Assembly: GCA_019749875.1 (NCBI GenBank) | Contig: JAIEPK010000274.1 | Coordinates: 1-32,120 of the forward strand | Direction: 5' to 3' | Source of the DNA: Candidatus Binatia bacterium | GTDB taxonomy: Bacteria > Desulfobacterota > Binatia > UBA12015 | Length of the DNA: 32,120 nucleotides | Shown: positions 16,801 to 25,523 of the stretch, in pieces | Numbering within the stretch: position 1 is the stretch's first letter | Layout of the letters: every line of letters begins with the position of its first letter | The notes under the pieces: model-generated | Told to the model about the DNA's origin: nothing | Databases searched by the model: none | The model's input: the letters and a program-made list of their open reading frames with translations, nothing else | Position numbers and translations under genes: made by a program

Positions 16801-16994
16801 TCGAACACAAGCAGCCGGTCGCGCGGCGTGCTGACCGCGAACAGGAGATCGAGCGAGGCGACCAGCGCCAGCGGCCGCACGTGCCCGCTCTCGAAGTTCA
16901 GCTCCGCGGTGGCGCCCGCGTCGCGTGGCATGCCAGCACTCATCGAGGCCAGGAAAAATGCGGTCACGGCTCGGCCAACGGCTGACAGTCTCAT
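13818..16994 (-). CDS. Secreted YVTN beta-propeller/diheme cytochrome c protein
   Basis: 1058 aa. The start at 16994 has AGGAG 7 nt upstream and a signal peptide ending near GATA (about residue 30). Residues about 30-480 contain propeller repeats with phrases such as VSPDGATVYAAVF, FSPGGTTLYLTAFGSGSVAV and LDAARDRLYVM, typical of YVTN/6-bladed propellers. Two heme sites follow: CASCH (C500) and CNACH (C655), in a cytochrome-c-peroxidase/MauG-like region with phrases LRGLAGTGPLHWRGDR and VPHLRNAYEKVGLFG. A calcium-type DRDGDTVSDQDE loop comes next, then a roughly 140-residue C-terminal domain (LVLKDGSEKGLAKKRLL to SGRIDEIDRF) that I cannot assign. It is probably a periplasmic or extracellular oxidoreductase or peroxidase-like enzyme; the substrate is unknown. 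Confidence 0.88.
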   Translation of the reverse strand: MRLSAVGRAVTAFFLASMSAGMPRDAGATAELNFESGHVRPLALVASLDLLFAVSTPRDRLLVFDVSTGDLHPVADVAVGFEPVAVAARVRGDGHVEAWVVNHVSDSVSVVDVDPGNPAAAHVMRTLLVGDAPRDVVFAGPGGTRAFITAAHRGQNRPGDAQPLTQEVGRADVWVFDADALGSSFRGDPLTILTLFGDTPRALAVSPDGATVYAAVFHSGSRTAAVNNSVVAGGPGLPPFPPGATAGAPKTGLIVKYDPTTDRWDDEIGRNWRQRIPFDVPDLDVFAIDAAAPMPAQTASFSGVGTTLFNLAVRPDTGAVYVSNTDARNHVRFEPSIRGHVSESRITVLRGTSVTPVHLNPHIDYDTIPGPPAEIAESLAFPMGLAFSPGGTTLYLTAFGSGSVAVLDSDSLEAGVVSPRPQVAVGGGPSGIVLDAARDRLYVMLAFDHAIATVENASQASRALGTVTPLGTDPRPAVVRLGQRLLFDARATSAHGDAACASCHVFGDTDGLAWDLGDPLGALLTVANPTVDLLSAQAGVGATYHPAKGPFLTQSLRGLAGTGPLHWRGDRSGASSGGSAYDAAESLKTFNAAFPALLGRAAPLPAADLQAFTDYVLTLVYPPNPYRPLDDLPTASMARGERLFRTGFADRVGTCNACHRLPLTTDGRVVLGFAFGQPMKVPHLRNAYEKVGLFGANGANDHQIPAYFGGDVVRGFGLEFDGSLGSLVDFHNAFTVIPLDERIDLSNFILAIDPGLKPAVGQQVTLTRETIDDPALAMYLTALGRADREGHCSFVVRGGTGDEAWHLAFGTTFTTGRQADELLDAAAVRAIVSVPGEERTGTCMLPQMAAPYVLDRDGDTVSDQDEVAAGSDPENPSSLPPGFALTTIGTKSLVLKDGSEKGLAKKRLLAFAATSKDVPAPHRIVAPARGTSGDPRTGGATLILYNASGSGESIRVPLPSSGWAAKGSPSKPATYVFKAPHKTDPIQQVTVRDDKIVVKGGHEFFAYSLDEAEQGRLALRLTLGTGVQWCTEVSGRIDEIDRFIANGNAAAPAICPAL

Positions 16995-17028
16995 GTGAGT
17001 CTCCTGCGGCGGGTCGTCGACGCGGCCC

Positions 17029-17057
17029 GTCTATCCCGCGCCGGCTCGCGTGATCAA
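17029..17057 (-). promoter_or_regulatory. Candidate sigma70-type promoter for the YVTN/cytochrome gene
   Basis: On the minus strand TTGATC (17057-17052) and ATAGAC (17034-17029) are separated by exactly 17 nt. This would place the transcription start about 28 nt before the ATG at 16994. It is read by eye only. Confidence 0.45.
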
Positions 17058-17154
17058 GGGCCAAATCTCGACTTGCGCTCGATCGCGATGCAACGCGCGC
17101 GTGCCGTTTGCCGGCGCCGTCGGATCACGACGTCTGGCGCGTCCTCGCGACGGT

Positions 17155-17168
17155 GCTAGCTTCCTAGC
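17155..17168 (+). promoter_or_regulatory. Inverted repeat overlapping the antitoxin promoter/start region
   Basis: GCTAG-cttc-CTAGC is a perfect 5-bp inverted repeat ending 4 nt before the antitoxin ATG. TAGCTT inside it could serve as a -10 box, which would make the message almost leaderless. Phd-type antitoxins commonly bind palindromes over their own promoter, so this is a plausible autoregulatory operator; no binding evidence exists here. Confidence 0.4.
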
Positions 17169-17172
17169 CATC

Positions 17173-17439
17173 ATGTTAGCCAAGAAGCGGGGCGCGCGCG
17201 GCACAGGAGCCGTCGTGAACATGCACGAGGCGAAGACGAGCCTCTCGCGGCTCGTCGAGCGAGCCCGGCGCGGCGAAGACATCGTGATCGCGCGGGACGG
17301 CGAGCCCGTCGTCAGGCTGGTGCCGGTCGACCGGGTGCGGGGGCGGCGGCCCGTCGGGGCGTGGGCCGGTCGCATCCGGATCCATGACGATTTCGAGGCC
17401 CCCCTGCCGGACGAGTACTCCGGCATCACCGGACGATGA
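17173..17439 (+). CDS. Phd/YefM-type antitoxin
   Basis: 88-aa antitoxin of a type II toxin-antitoxin pair. The DNA-binding/dimer core is VVNMHEAKTSLSRLVERARR, then GEDIVIARDGEPVVRLVP, the classic Phd pattern (N.heaK..ls.l...v..Ge.v.i...g.pva.l.p). The C-terminal part (GAWAGRIRIHDDFEAPLPDEYSG) matches the usual toxin-wrapping tail, including DDFEAPLPDE. The start at 17173 gives a short basic extension before the core; GTG at 17215 is an alternative. Its stop overlaps the toxin start by 4 bp (ATGA). It should neutralise the PIN toxin and repress the operon. Confidence 0.9.
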   Translation: MLAKKRGARGTGAVVNMHEAKTSLSRLVERARRGEDIVIARDGEPVVRLVPVDRVRGRRPVGAWAGRIRIHDDFEAPLPDEYSGITGR

Positions 17440-17858
17440 GGATCCTGCTCGACACCTGCACGTTTCTCTGGTGGATGACGCGGCCCGACGACGTTCCGCA
17501 ACGCGCACTCGACATGCTCCGGGACCCCGGGCACGAGGTCCTTCTCAGCGTGGTCACCGGATGGGAGATTGCGATCAAGCGGACGCTGGGCAGGATCGAG
17601 ATTCCGGGATCGACCTCCGCCTTCCTCACCGATGCCATCGCGAGCCACGATCTCGTGGTGCTCGACGTGGCGATGCACCATGCCGTCGCAGCCGTCGAGC
17701 TGCCCCCGCACCACAAGGATCCGTTCGACAGGCTGCTCGTGGCCCAGGCGAAGCTGGAAGGCCTGATCGTCGCCAGCCCCGACCGCGCCTTTCGCCGGTA
17801 CGGCGTCCGCACGATGTGGACGCGTGTTCCAGGCGGGCCTCGATCTCGGTCCAACTGA
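17436..17858 (+). CDS. vapC: PIN-domain ribonuclease toxin (VapC-like)
   Basis: 140-aa PIN-domain protein, the toxin partner of the upstream Phd-type antitoxin (4-bp overlap). Acidic metal-binding residues of the PIN site are visible: D6 in LLDTCTFLWW, E44 in VTGWEIAIK, D95/D98 in HHKDPFDRLLVAQA and D116 in ASPDRAF. Such toxins cut RNA in a Mg-dependent way. The WxWWxx start and HKDPFDR motif are typical of the PIN subgroup paired with Phd rather than AbrB antitoxins. It looks intact. The final residues (RVPGGPRSRSN) may be a small extension caused by damage downstream, because the sequence after the stop is degenerate. Confidence 0.9.
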   Translation: MRILLDTCTFLWWMTRPDDVPQRALDMLRDPGHEVLLSVVTGWEIAIKRTLGRIEIPGSTSAFLTDAIASHDLVVLDVAMHHAVAAVELPPHHKDPFDRLLVAQAKLEGLIVASPDRAFRRYGVRTMWTRVPGGPRSRSN

Positions 17859-17875
17859 GCAGCCTTTCCCGATCG

Positions 17876-17900
17876 CGACACGACACGACACGACACGATA
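17876..17900. repeat. Short tandem pentamer repeat (cgaca)
   Basis: Four perfect copies of cgaca (17876-17895) followed by cgata. It lies just after the toxin gene at the start of a degenerate, non-coding stretch (17859-18048) in which I see no gene. Confidence 0.85.
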
Positions 17901-18048
17901 GCGCGGTCGAGCGCCGCAGTGCCGCCCACGCCTTCCGGTTCGCACGGCGGCCGGATCGTCGGGTCGCACCGGCTCCAAAGGCGTGCTTCCGCATAACAAG
18001 AGAGGTTTTTTCCGCCGCCGGGCGTCAAGCGCACGCTGCCGCCGCGTC

Positions 18049-18158
18049 AGCGACAACCTGACCCTCCACGACAAACGCGTCCTCTTCGTGTCGCGAACCC
18101 CAAGATCACCCTCCGGGAGAAGAAGCGGATTCGCATGGCGGACGATCTGACGGCCTGA
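18049..18158 (+). pseudogene. Possible transposase C-terminal remnant
   Basis: Two frames join into SDNLTLHDKRVLFV then NPKITLREKKRIRMADDL and a TGA stop, which looks like the basic C-terminal end of an IS-encoded transposase. A frameshift separates the pieces near 18090. It is followed within 16 bp by a direct repeat of the sort found at IS ends. The family is not certain; a relation to the fragment at 8828 is possible but not shown by shared sequence. Confidence 0.35.
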
Positions 18159-18173
18159 CCTGCCAGCCAGAAT

Positions 18174-18211
18174 AGGACATCTCTACCTGGGACAGATCAG
18201 GACATCTCTAC
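18174..18211. repeat. 13-bp direct repeat, probable IS end
   Basis: aggacatctctac occurs at 18174-18186 and 18199-18211, followed by tttgcgttgacat. I recall similar ggacattt-ctactttg type sequences at the ends of ISNCY/IS481-like elements. With the transposase-like remnant immediately before it, this is likely the right end of a decayed insertion sequence. No matching left end was found. Confidence 0.5.
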
Positions 18212-18274
18212 TTTGCGTTGACATCGCGCCTACCGGACTGGCCCCCGCTCCGCGCCCGCAAAGTACGTAGTCCC

Positions 18275-18442
18275 GTGACCGTGCTCGGCATCGACGGTGT
18301 CGACCGGATGCTGCGCGCGCTGCATGAGCACGCCATCACGTACTTGACGATCTGCGCGACGCACGACCTGCGGCATCACCACGACGCCGTGCTCGAGGTC
18401 ACCACCGACGGTAGGCGGCGCTGGCAGCACGGCGACGGCTGA
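18275..18442 (+). CDS. Small hypothetical ORF, uncertain
   Basis: 55 aa from GTG at 18275 (VTVLGIDGVDRMLRALHEHA, then ITYLTICATHDLRHHHD). No known family is recognised. Mild support for real coding: it contains the Leu-Thr pair written TTG-ACG after a C, a signature shared with real genes here, and the composition is sensible. Against: no ribosome binding site, no ATG, and a position in an IS-littered stretch. It may be the remaining fragment of a larger gene cut by the element to its left. Confidence 0.3.
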   Translation: MTVLGIDGVDRMLRALHEHAITYLTICATHDLRHHHDAVLEVTTDGRRRWQHGDG

Positions 18443-18469
18443 GCGGCGCGGTCCTCGATGAGAGAGCAA

Positions 18470-20278
18470 TCACGGCACCTCGGTGGGCGCGCGCAGCGCG
18501 CCGGTGCGCGGGCGCAGGGCGAAGATCATCTCGTTGCGCGACCGGTAGACGAGGCTCAGGTCGCGCGGCGGGTGCGTCGCGAAGATCTCCCACGTCAAGC
18601 GCGTGGCCGGCGGTAGGTCGCCAAGCGGGACCGCGATGAGGCTCAGGTCGGTCGTGTCGCGCAGCACTTCGATCGCCCGCCGGTCCGGTAACCGGCTTGC
18701 CCACGAAACGCGCGCTGCAAAGTCGGCCGGGTAGTAGCTGTGGTGGCCATTGATCAAGGGCCGCCAGTAGCCCGTCGATCGGTACATCGCCCGGGCATGG
18801 ACCTTCGGCAGGGTCTTGTCGAGGGCTGGGAACGGAAGCTCCACGACGCTGCCGGGCGCAGCGCGGAGCACCGCCAGCGCACCATCGCTCCACCGGGGCG
18901 GATTGAAGAGGTGGAAGTCCTTCAGGAGGAAGCTCCGCGACGGGTCGGCATGCTCGGATCCGAGGTAGGCGGCGATGCCCACGCCCGCGGCGAGGCCGGC
19001 TTCGAGCCATCCCGGTGCCGTCGAGCGGCGCGCGCGCAGCAAGCGGACGGCTTCTGCCGTCGCGGCACCGGCGAGCAGCGCTGCACCCAGCAGCGCGGCG
19101 AGGCCCAGGCGGTCGGTCGTGCGCGCGAGCGCGAGGGACGGAACCCAGCGCGCGACGATCCCCGCCGGCAAGGGAACGACCGCGTGTCCGACGAACACCG
19201 CGCGCGGTAGCGAGATCGCCGTCCCCACGACGAACCACAATGTTCCGTGGACCCAGATCGAGTCCCGGCGGCGCAGCGGCCGCCCGCGTGCGCGCCGGAC
19301 GAACGCGATCCCGAGCGCGACGACGAAGATCGCGATCGGGAACGGGACGGCACGCGGGCTGGCCGGCGAAAACAGATGCCACACCGTGGGCAGGATCACC
19401 GAGGGCGGCCAGAAGGTCTGCTGTGGAAGGTTGGGATTCGCCAGGCGCACGGCCACGTAGCCTGCGAGCATCGGAGACATCACGACCAGTGCGAGGAAGA
19501 TCGCAGTGGCGAGCGCGATTCCCGAGCGCCGAGTTCGCGCCCGCGCGAACCGGACGACCGCGAGAATGCACAGCGGCGCCAGCACCGCAGGCGCGATGTA
19601 GACCAGGTCGTCGAGACACTGCAGAACGAGAAGGGGTACCAGCCACAGCGACTCGCGAACGCTCCTCGTGCGGAAGGCGGCGAGGTAGATGATGGGCGGC
19701 AGGTAGAACAGCGCGGCGGCGAACGGAGCCGTCGCCACCATGCCGCGCAGCAGCCACTGGCTCGCGAGCAGCGTGAAAGCGGCGCTGCAAGCCGCAGCAA
19801 GCGAGTCGGTCCAGAGCAGCACGACGACGGCCATCGACCACACCGTCAAGCTGACACCGGCGATGTAGAGCACGTTCAATGCGAGCGTCGGATTGCCAGT
19901 CGCGATGAAAATTGGCGCAAAGATCGGCAATGCGCCCATGCCCAGCGGGCCATAGAAGATCGCGTGCGGGCTCGGGTGGAAGATGTTGCCCTCGGCGATC
20001 TCGCGCGGCGCGGTCACGAGCGCGTGGGACTGGTACGCGAGTAGCCAGCCCGCGACCAAGGAGTCCGTGGATGACGCGGCGTTGGTGCTGGGGAGACGAT
20101 CGTGCGCCCGGAGGGCGAGCGGCCACGTGAGAACGAGCGTCGCCCCGAGCGACAGGATCAGCAAGAACGACGCATGCGGCAGAAGCGCTCGCCTGGGTCG
20201 GATGCCGTCCGGGTTTCCTGTCTCGCGGCTGCTCACGTCGGAACGAGGAAGATCGAAAATGGGTTGGTGGGTTTCCAC
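18470..20278 (-). CDS. Polytopic GT-C-like membrane protein (putative glycosyltransferase)
   Basis: About 602 aa with roughly ten membrane helices and a hydrophilic C-terminal part (about residues 450-600). The first loop, TDSLVAGWLLAYQSHAL then NIFHPSPHAIFYGPLG, fits the large family of GT-C-like proteins in which an Asp in the first external loop binds a polyprenyl-phosphate sugar. GTG at 20278 is chosen because GGGAG lies 10 nt upstream; GTG at 20314 would add 12 residues with no ribosome binding site. It probably helps build a cell-surface glycan, but the donor and acceptor are unknown. It stands alone, flanked by IS debris on both sides, and appears intact. The 218-bp region upstream (to 20496) has lower GC and no convincing gene. 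Confidence 0.7.
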   Translation of the reverse strand: METHQPIFDLPRSDVSSRETGNPDGIRPRRALLPHASFLLILSLGATLVLTWPLALRAHDRLPSTNAASSTDSLVAGWLLAYQSHALVTAPREIAEGNIFHPSPHAIFYGPLGMGALPIFAPIFIATGNPTLALNVLYIAGVSLTVWSMAVVVLLWTDSLAAACSAAFTLLASQWLLRGMVATAPFAAALFYLPPIIYLAAFRTRSVRESLWLVPLLVLQCLDDLVYIAPAVLAPLCILAVVRFARARTRRSGIALATAIFLALVVMSPMLAGYVAVRLANPNLPQQTFWPPSVILPTVWHLFSPASPRAVPFPIAIFVVALGIAFVRRARGRPLRRRDSIWVHGTLWFVVGTAISLPRAVFVGHAVVPLPAGIVARWVPSLALARTTDRLGLAALLGAALLAGAATAEAVRLLRARRSTAPGWLEAGLAAGVGIAAYLGSEHADPSRSFLLKDFHLFNPPRWSDGALAVLRAAPGSVVELPFPALDKTLPKVHARAMYRSTGYWRPLINGHHSYYPADFAARVSWASRLPDRRAIEVLRDTTDLSLIAVPLGDLPPATRLTWEIFATHPPRDLSLVYRSRNEMIFALRPRTGALRAPTEVP

Positions 20279-20496
20279 CAGTGACACGCTCCCAACGTCA
20301 TTTACAACCGTCACAGGCTACGGAGCTGGCTCCGTCGTCTGGAATGAGAATCGGGACCCTCTCATCACAGCATGGGCGTGTAGATCACTATGGCTACTGG
20401 TGCGACGCAAACAGATTTGCGGAACCTACCGGGAGATGTCCCGTACGCTGCTGATCTTGGCGCGATCAAAGCGGCGGTCTCGCGAGTTCGTGGTTG

Positions 20497-21288
20497 CTAC
20501 GCGGCCTTCTGCTGACGGTCAAGAGTGTTGTGCTTGATGGCCCGATCGAGTGCGGCGTTCAGCCTGGGCATGTCGGCGTGACCGCGCACGCGACGGAAGC
20601 CGACCGAGGCACGTACGATCCGTGCGCCGACCCAGCGGAGCAGCATCGCGCCACCCCGCCAGTTCTCCACGTTGCGCGTGAAGCGGCCGATGCCGCCGTT
20701 CAAGTTCTCCATCGCGGTCGTGCTGCGCAGCGTCCGGTAGAGAGCGCCGCGCACCCCGAGACGCTGCAGGGTCAGCGTCTCGACGAGGCCCTCGAGCAGC
20801 GAGCTGGCCGCTCCTGGGTGCTCGCGCTCGAGCGAGCCCGCGAGCACACGGAGACGGCGCTCGGTGATAGCCGCGTCGTTCATCTCCCAGGCCGCGCGCA
20901 GCACGCGGCGCACGCGCGGTCGTACGTTCTCGGGCAGGTGCTCGAGGACGTTTCGCTGCTTGTGCGCCGGGCAGCGCTGGACGATGCCGAGCGGTTCGAA
21001 GACGTCGCGGATCGCCTTGCGCAGAGCCGTGGCGCCGTCGATCACGAAAGAGCGTCGCCTGCTCCGTGCTCAGGCCGCGGTCGATGAGATCCTCGAGGAG
21101 AGCCTTGGCGACCGTCGCGTTCTCGGTCGCGCCCTCGCGCAGCGCCAGCGGGTGCTTCTGCCGTCCTCCGACACCCCGAGCGCGATCAGGATCGTGTGTG
21201 CGCGAGCCCGCTGGATCACGACCCGTGCCGTGCCCAACCCCGTGCGCTCGGCGCGCGACGACCCCGGACCACGGCGCGCGAGGACCAT
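20497..21288 (-). pseudogene. IS256/Mutator-type transposase, 5'-truncated and frameshifted
   Basis: The C-terminal 182 residues are open (MIDGATALRKAIRDVFE, QRCPAHKQRNVLEHLPE, HPGAASSLLEGLVETLT, LRSTTAMENLN, NWRGGAMLLRW), a standard IS256-family catalytic C-terminus with the Asp of VIDGA and the Glu of LLEGL/VETL. Upstream the reading continues only across frameshifts: LSTEQATLF before VIDG (near 21047) and HPLALREGATENATVAKALL after GVSEDG (near 21160). The N-terminal third, with the first catalytic Asp, is missing. At 21286 the sequence changes into the msrA remnant through the 34-bp repeat. The element cannot move by itself. Confidence 0.85.
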
Positions 21289-21319
21289 CTCGCGCGCGTC
21301 AAGCGCTCCGGGAGGCCGC
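21286..21319. repeat. 34-bp repeat, copy B, at transposase/msrA junction
   Basis: 32/34 identical to 12688-12721. Here it spans the stop codon of the msrA remnant (tca at 21299-21301) and marks the point where the transposase reading is lost. It includes the heptamer CGTCAAG (CTTGACG on the other strand). Confidence 0.85.
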
Positions 21320-21603
21320 GCGCCGCGGCAGCTTCCAGCCCGGCCGCGGAAAGTGGCAGGTGTAGCCGCCGGGATAGCGCTCCAGGTAGTCCTGGTGCTC
21401 CGGCTCCGCCTGCCAGAACGGGCCGGCCGGCTCGACCTCGGTCATGACGCGACCCGGCCACAGGCCCCGACGCCTCCACGTCGGCGATGGTCTCCAGCGC
21501 GATGCCGCGCTGCTCCTTCGTACCGGACCCGCGTCGACGTCACGCGCGGCTTCATGCCCCAGTAGCAGCCGCCCGCGAGAATCGCCGTCTCCGTCTTCGC
21601 CAT
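21299..21603 (-). pseudogene. msrA: msrA remnant (peptide methionine sulfoxide reductase)
   Basis: The start is intact, with AGGAGG 8 nt before the ATG at 21603 and [17 protein letters not shown], the MsrA active-site motif with catalytic Cys. Soon after RVTSTRVRY the reading jumps to [18 protein letters not shown], so about 60 internal codons are missing. A frameshift near 21455 then separates this from [20 protein letters not shown], then [19 protein letters not shown], the normal MsrA C-terminus. The total is 305 bp against about 550 for an intact gene. MsrA repairs oxidised methionine; this copy cannot fold properly. Confidence 0.85.
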
Positions 21604-21683
21604 CTCGATGCCTCCTGCCTCACTCTCGTTCCTATGCCGCCCGATTCCCCGGCAAGCCCAGGGGCGCGACACGGGCGAGCGGC

Positions 21684-22568
21684 TCAGCCGAGCGTCTTCA
21701 TCCACCCCGCGACCGCCGCACCGATCTCGTGCGGCGAATCCTCCTGGATGAAGTGGATGCCATTGACGGTGACCTCCTGCTGGTTCGGCCACGTGCGACA
21801 GAAGTCCAGCATCGGCCCGCGCAGGATCGCACCGGGCTCGGCGACGATCAGCAGCTTCGGGACCGGGCTCTGCGCGAGCCAGTCCGCGTAGTCCTGCACG
21901 ATCTTCACGACCTCGGCCGGCTCACCCTCGATCGGGATCTGGCGCGGCCACGACAGCGTCGGACGGCGGTCCTCGCCCGGCTTCGCGAACGGACGCCGGT
22001 ACTCGTTCATCTCCGCGTCGCTCAGCTTGCGCAGGATCGACGTCGGCAGCACGCCCTCGATGAACTGGTTCTGCTCGAGCACCAGCTTCTCCCCGTCGGG
22101 CGAGCGGAAGGCCTGAAAGATCGCCTGCGCCGGACGCGGCCAGTCGCGCCACGACGGGATCGGCATGACGATGCCTTCCATGTACGCGATGCCGCGCACG
22201 GCCTCGCGGTGGCGGTTCGCCCAGTCGAAGCCGAGCGCGGAGCCCCAGTCGTGGATCACCAGCGTGACGCGCGCGCGCACGCCGAGAGCGTCGAGCATGC
22301 CGTCGAGGTAGCGGCGGTGCTCGATGAAACGGTAGCTCTCGACACCCGGGTTCAGGAGCTTCTCCGAGTCGCCCATGCCGATCAGGTCCGGCACGATGCA
22401 GCGGCCGAGGCCCGTCAAGTACGGTACGACGTTGCGCCACAGGTACGACGACGTCGGGTTGCCGTGCAGCAGCACGATCGGATCCCCGCTGCCGGACTCG
22501 TGGTAGGCCATCTTCCGACCGAGGACCTCGATCGTCTTCTTCGCGAGCGGTGCCGCCGAGATCTCCAT
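21684..22568 (-). CDS. dhaA: Haloalkane dehalogenase (HLD-II, DhaA/LinB-like)
   Basis: 294-aa alpha/beta hydrolase that hydrolyses carbon-halogen bonds to give an alcohol and halide. The HLD-II set is complete: halide-binding Asn in HGNPTSSYLWRN (N37), nucleophile Asp and halide-binding Trp in VIHDWGSALGF (D107, W108), catalytic acid Glu in AYMEGI (E131) and His in NGIHFIQEDSP (H272). Numbering agrees with LinB to within one residue. There is no signal peptide. The ATG at 22568 has GGAGGGAG 5 nt upstream and overlaps the stop of a short upstream ORF that repeats its first five codons. It lies 49 bp downstream of the molybdopterin oxidoreductase gene, probably in one transcript. The substrate cannot be read from sequence. 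Confidence 0.9.
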   Translation of the reverse strand: MEISAAPLAKKTIEVLGRKMAYHESGSGDPIVLLHGNPTSSYLWRNVVPYLTGLGRCIVPDLIGMGDSEKLLNPGVESYRFIEHRRYLDGMLDALGVRARVTLVIHDWGSALGFDWANRHREAVRGIAYMEGIVMPIPSWRDWPRPAQAIFQAFRSPDGEKLVLEQNQFIEGVLPTSILRKLSDAEMNEYRRPFAKPGEDRRPTLSWPRQIPIEGEPAEVVKIVQDYADWLAQSPVPKLLIVAEPGAILRGPMLDFCRTWPNQQEVTVNGIHFIQEDSPHEIGAAVAGWMKTLG

Positions 22569-22600
22569 CACTCCCTCCGTCCTCCAGCCGAGATCTCCAT
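22568..22600 (-). other. 10-codon mini-ORF duplicating the dhaA start
   Basis: ATG at 22600 preceded by GGAGG encodes MEISAGGRRE and stops in TGATG, overlapping the dhaA ATG. dhaA begins MEISA. The DNA around both starts (gagatctccatcac on the plus strand) is a direct repeat. It could act as a coupling leader peptide or simply be a duplicated initiation region. Confidence 0.5.
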
Positions 22601-22617
22601 CACGTCCTCCGTGCGCC

Positions 22618-24915
<2,298 letters not shown>

Positions 24916-24980
24916 GCCGTCCGCAGATATCCGCTTTGGTTTCTTTACGCAACCAGACCCGGTACGCTAAGGTGCCTTTC
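24916..24980. promoter_or_regulatory. Divergent control region between HxlR regulator and molybdopterin oxidoreductase
   Basis: This 65-bp intergenic stretch is less GC-rich than its surroundings. On the plus strand TACGCTAAG (24963-24971) could be a -10 region and AAGGTG a ribosome binding site. On the minus strand TTGCGT and GATATC 15 nt apart are possible promoter boxes. HxlR regulators usually control the divergent gene next to them, so an operator is expected here, but no clean palindrome is visible. Confidence 0.4.
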
Positions 24981-25469
24981 ATGGGACGCAAGCGCTTCGC
25001 CGGAATGCAGTGCGGGGTCGCCCAGGCGCTGGAGGCCTTCGGCGACTGGTGGTCGCTGCTGATCGTGCGCAACGCGTTCTTCGGCATGCGCCGCTTCGCC
25101 GACTTCGAGCGCGATCTCGGCATCGCGAAGAACATCCTGACGGCGCGCCTCGCGCACCTGGTCGAGCACGGCATCCTCGAGCGCGTCGACGTCGGCACGG
25201 AAGGCCAGCGCTTCGAGTACCGCCTGACCGACAAGGGCGAAGCGCTGCTGCCCGTCCTCACCGCGCTGCGCGAGTGGTCCGACGAATGGGTCTTCGGGCG
25301 CGGCCACGAGCCCGCGATCGTGCGCGACCGGCAATCCGGCAAGCGCATCCCGAAGCTGCGCGTGACCGCCGCCGATGGCCGCGTGCTCACGCGCCGCGAC
25401 ATCCGCATGGAGCCGGGCCCCGGCGCGGACGAGACCATCCAGCGCCTGCTGACGCCGCGGCCTCGCTGA
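24981..25469 (+). CDS. HxlR-family transcriptional regulator
   Basis: 162-aa winged-helix regulator. The HxlR signature is clear: CGVAQALEAFGDWWSLLIVR (about residues 11-30), NAFFGMRRFADFERDLGIAK and NILTARLAHLVEHGILERV, then a wing (EGQRFEYRLTDKGEALLPVL). Cys at about 11 is the position that serves as a redox or electrophile sensor in several HxlR/YodB proteins. The start at 24981 is used because the family motif begins ten residues later and AAGGTG precedes it. It is divergent from the oxidoreductase/dehalogenase pair and is the natural candidate for its regulator. It converges on the amidase gene with 54 bp between them. Confidence 0.9.
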   Translation: MGRKRFAGMQCGVAQALEAFGDWWSLLIVRNAFFGMRRFADFERDLGIAKNILTARLAHLVEHGILERVDVGTEGQRFEYRLTDKGEALLPVLTALREWSDEWVFGRGHEPAIVRDRQSGKRIPKLRVTAADGRVLTRRDIRMEPGPGADETIQRLLTPRPR

Positions 25470-25523
25470 GACCGTCGCGCCCGCGAGCACGCGCTCGTCG
25501 AGGCGTCCCCGGACCGTCGCGGC

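Noticed and set aside
20390-20515. 41-codon ORF starting MATGATQTDLRNLPGDV upstream of the IS256 remnant
   Set aside because: It has no ribosome binding site and its end runs into the transposase 3' end in antisense. It might be the start of a gene cut by the element, but there is not enough to call it.
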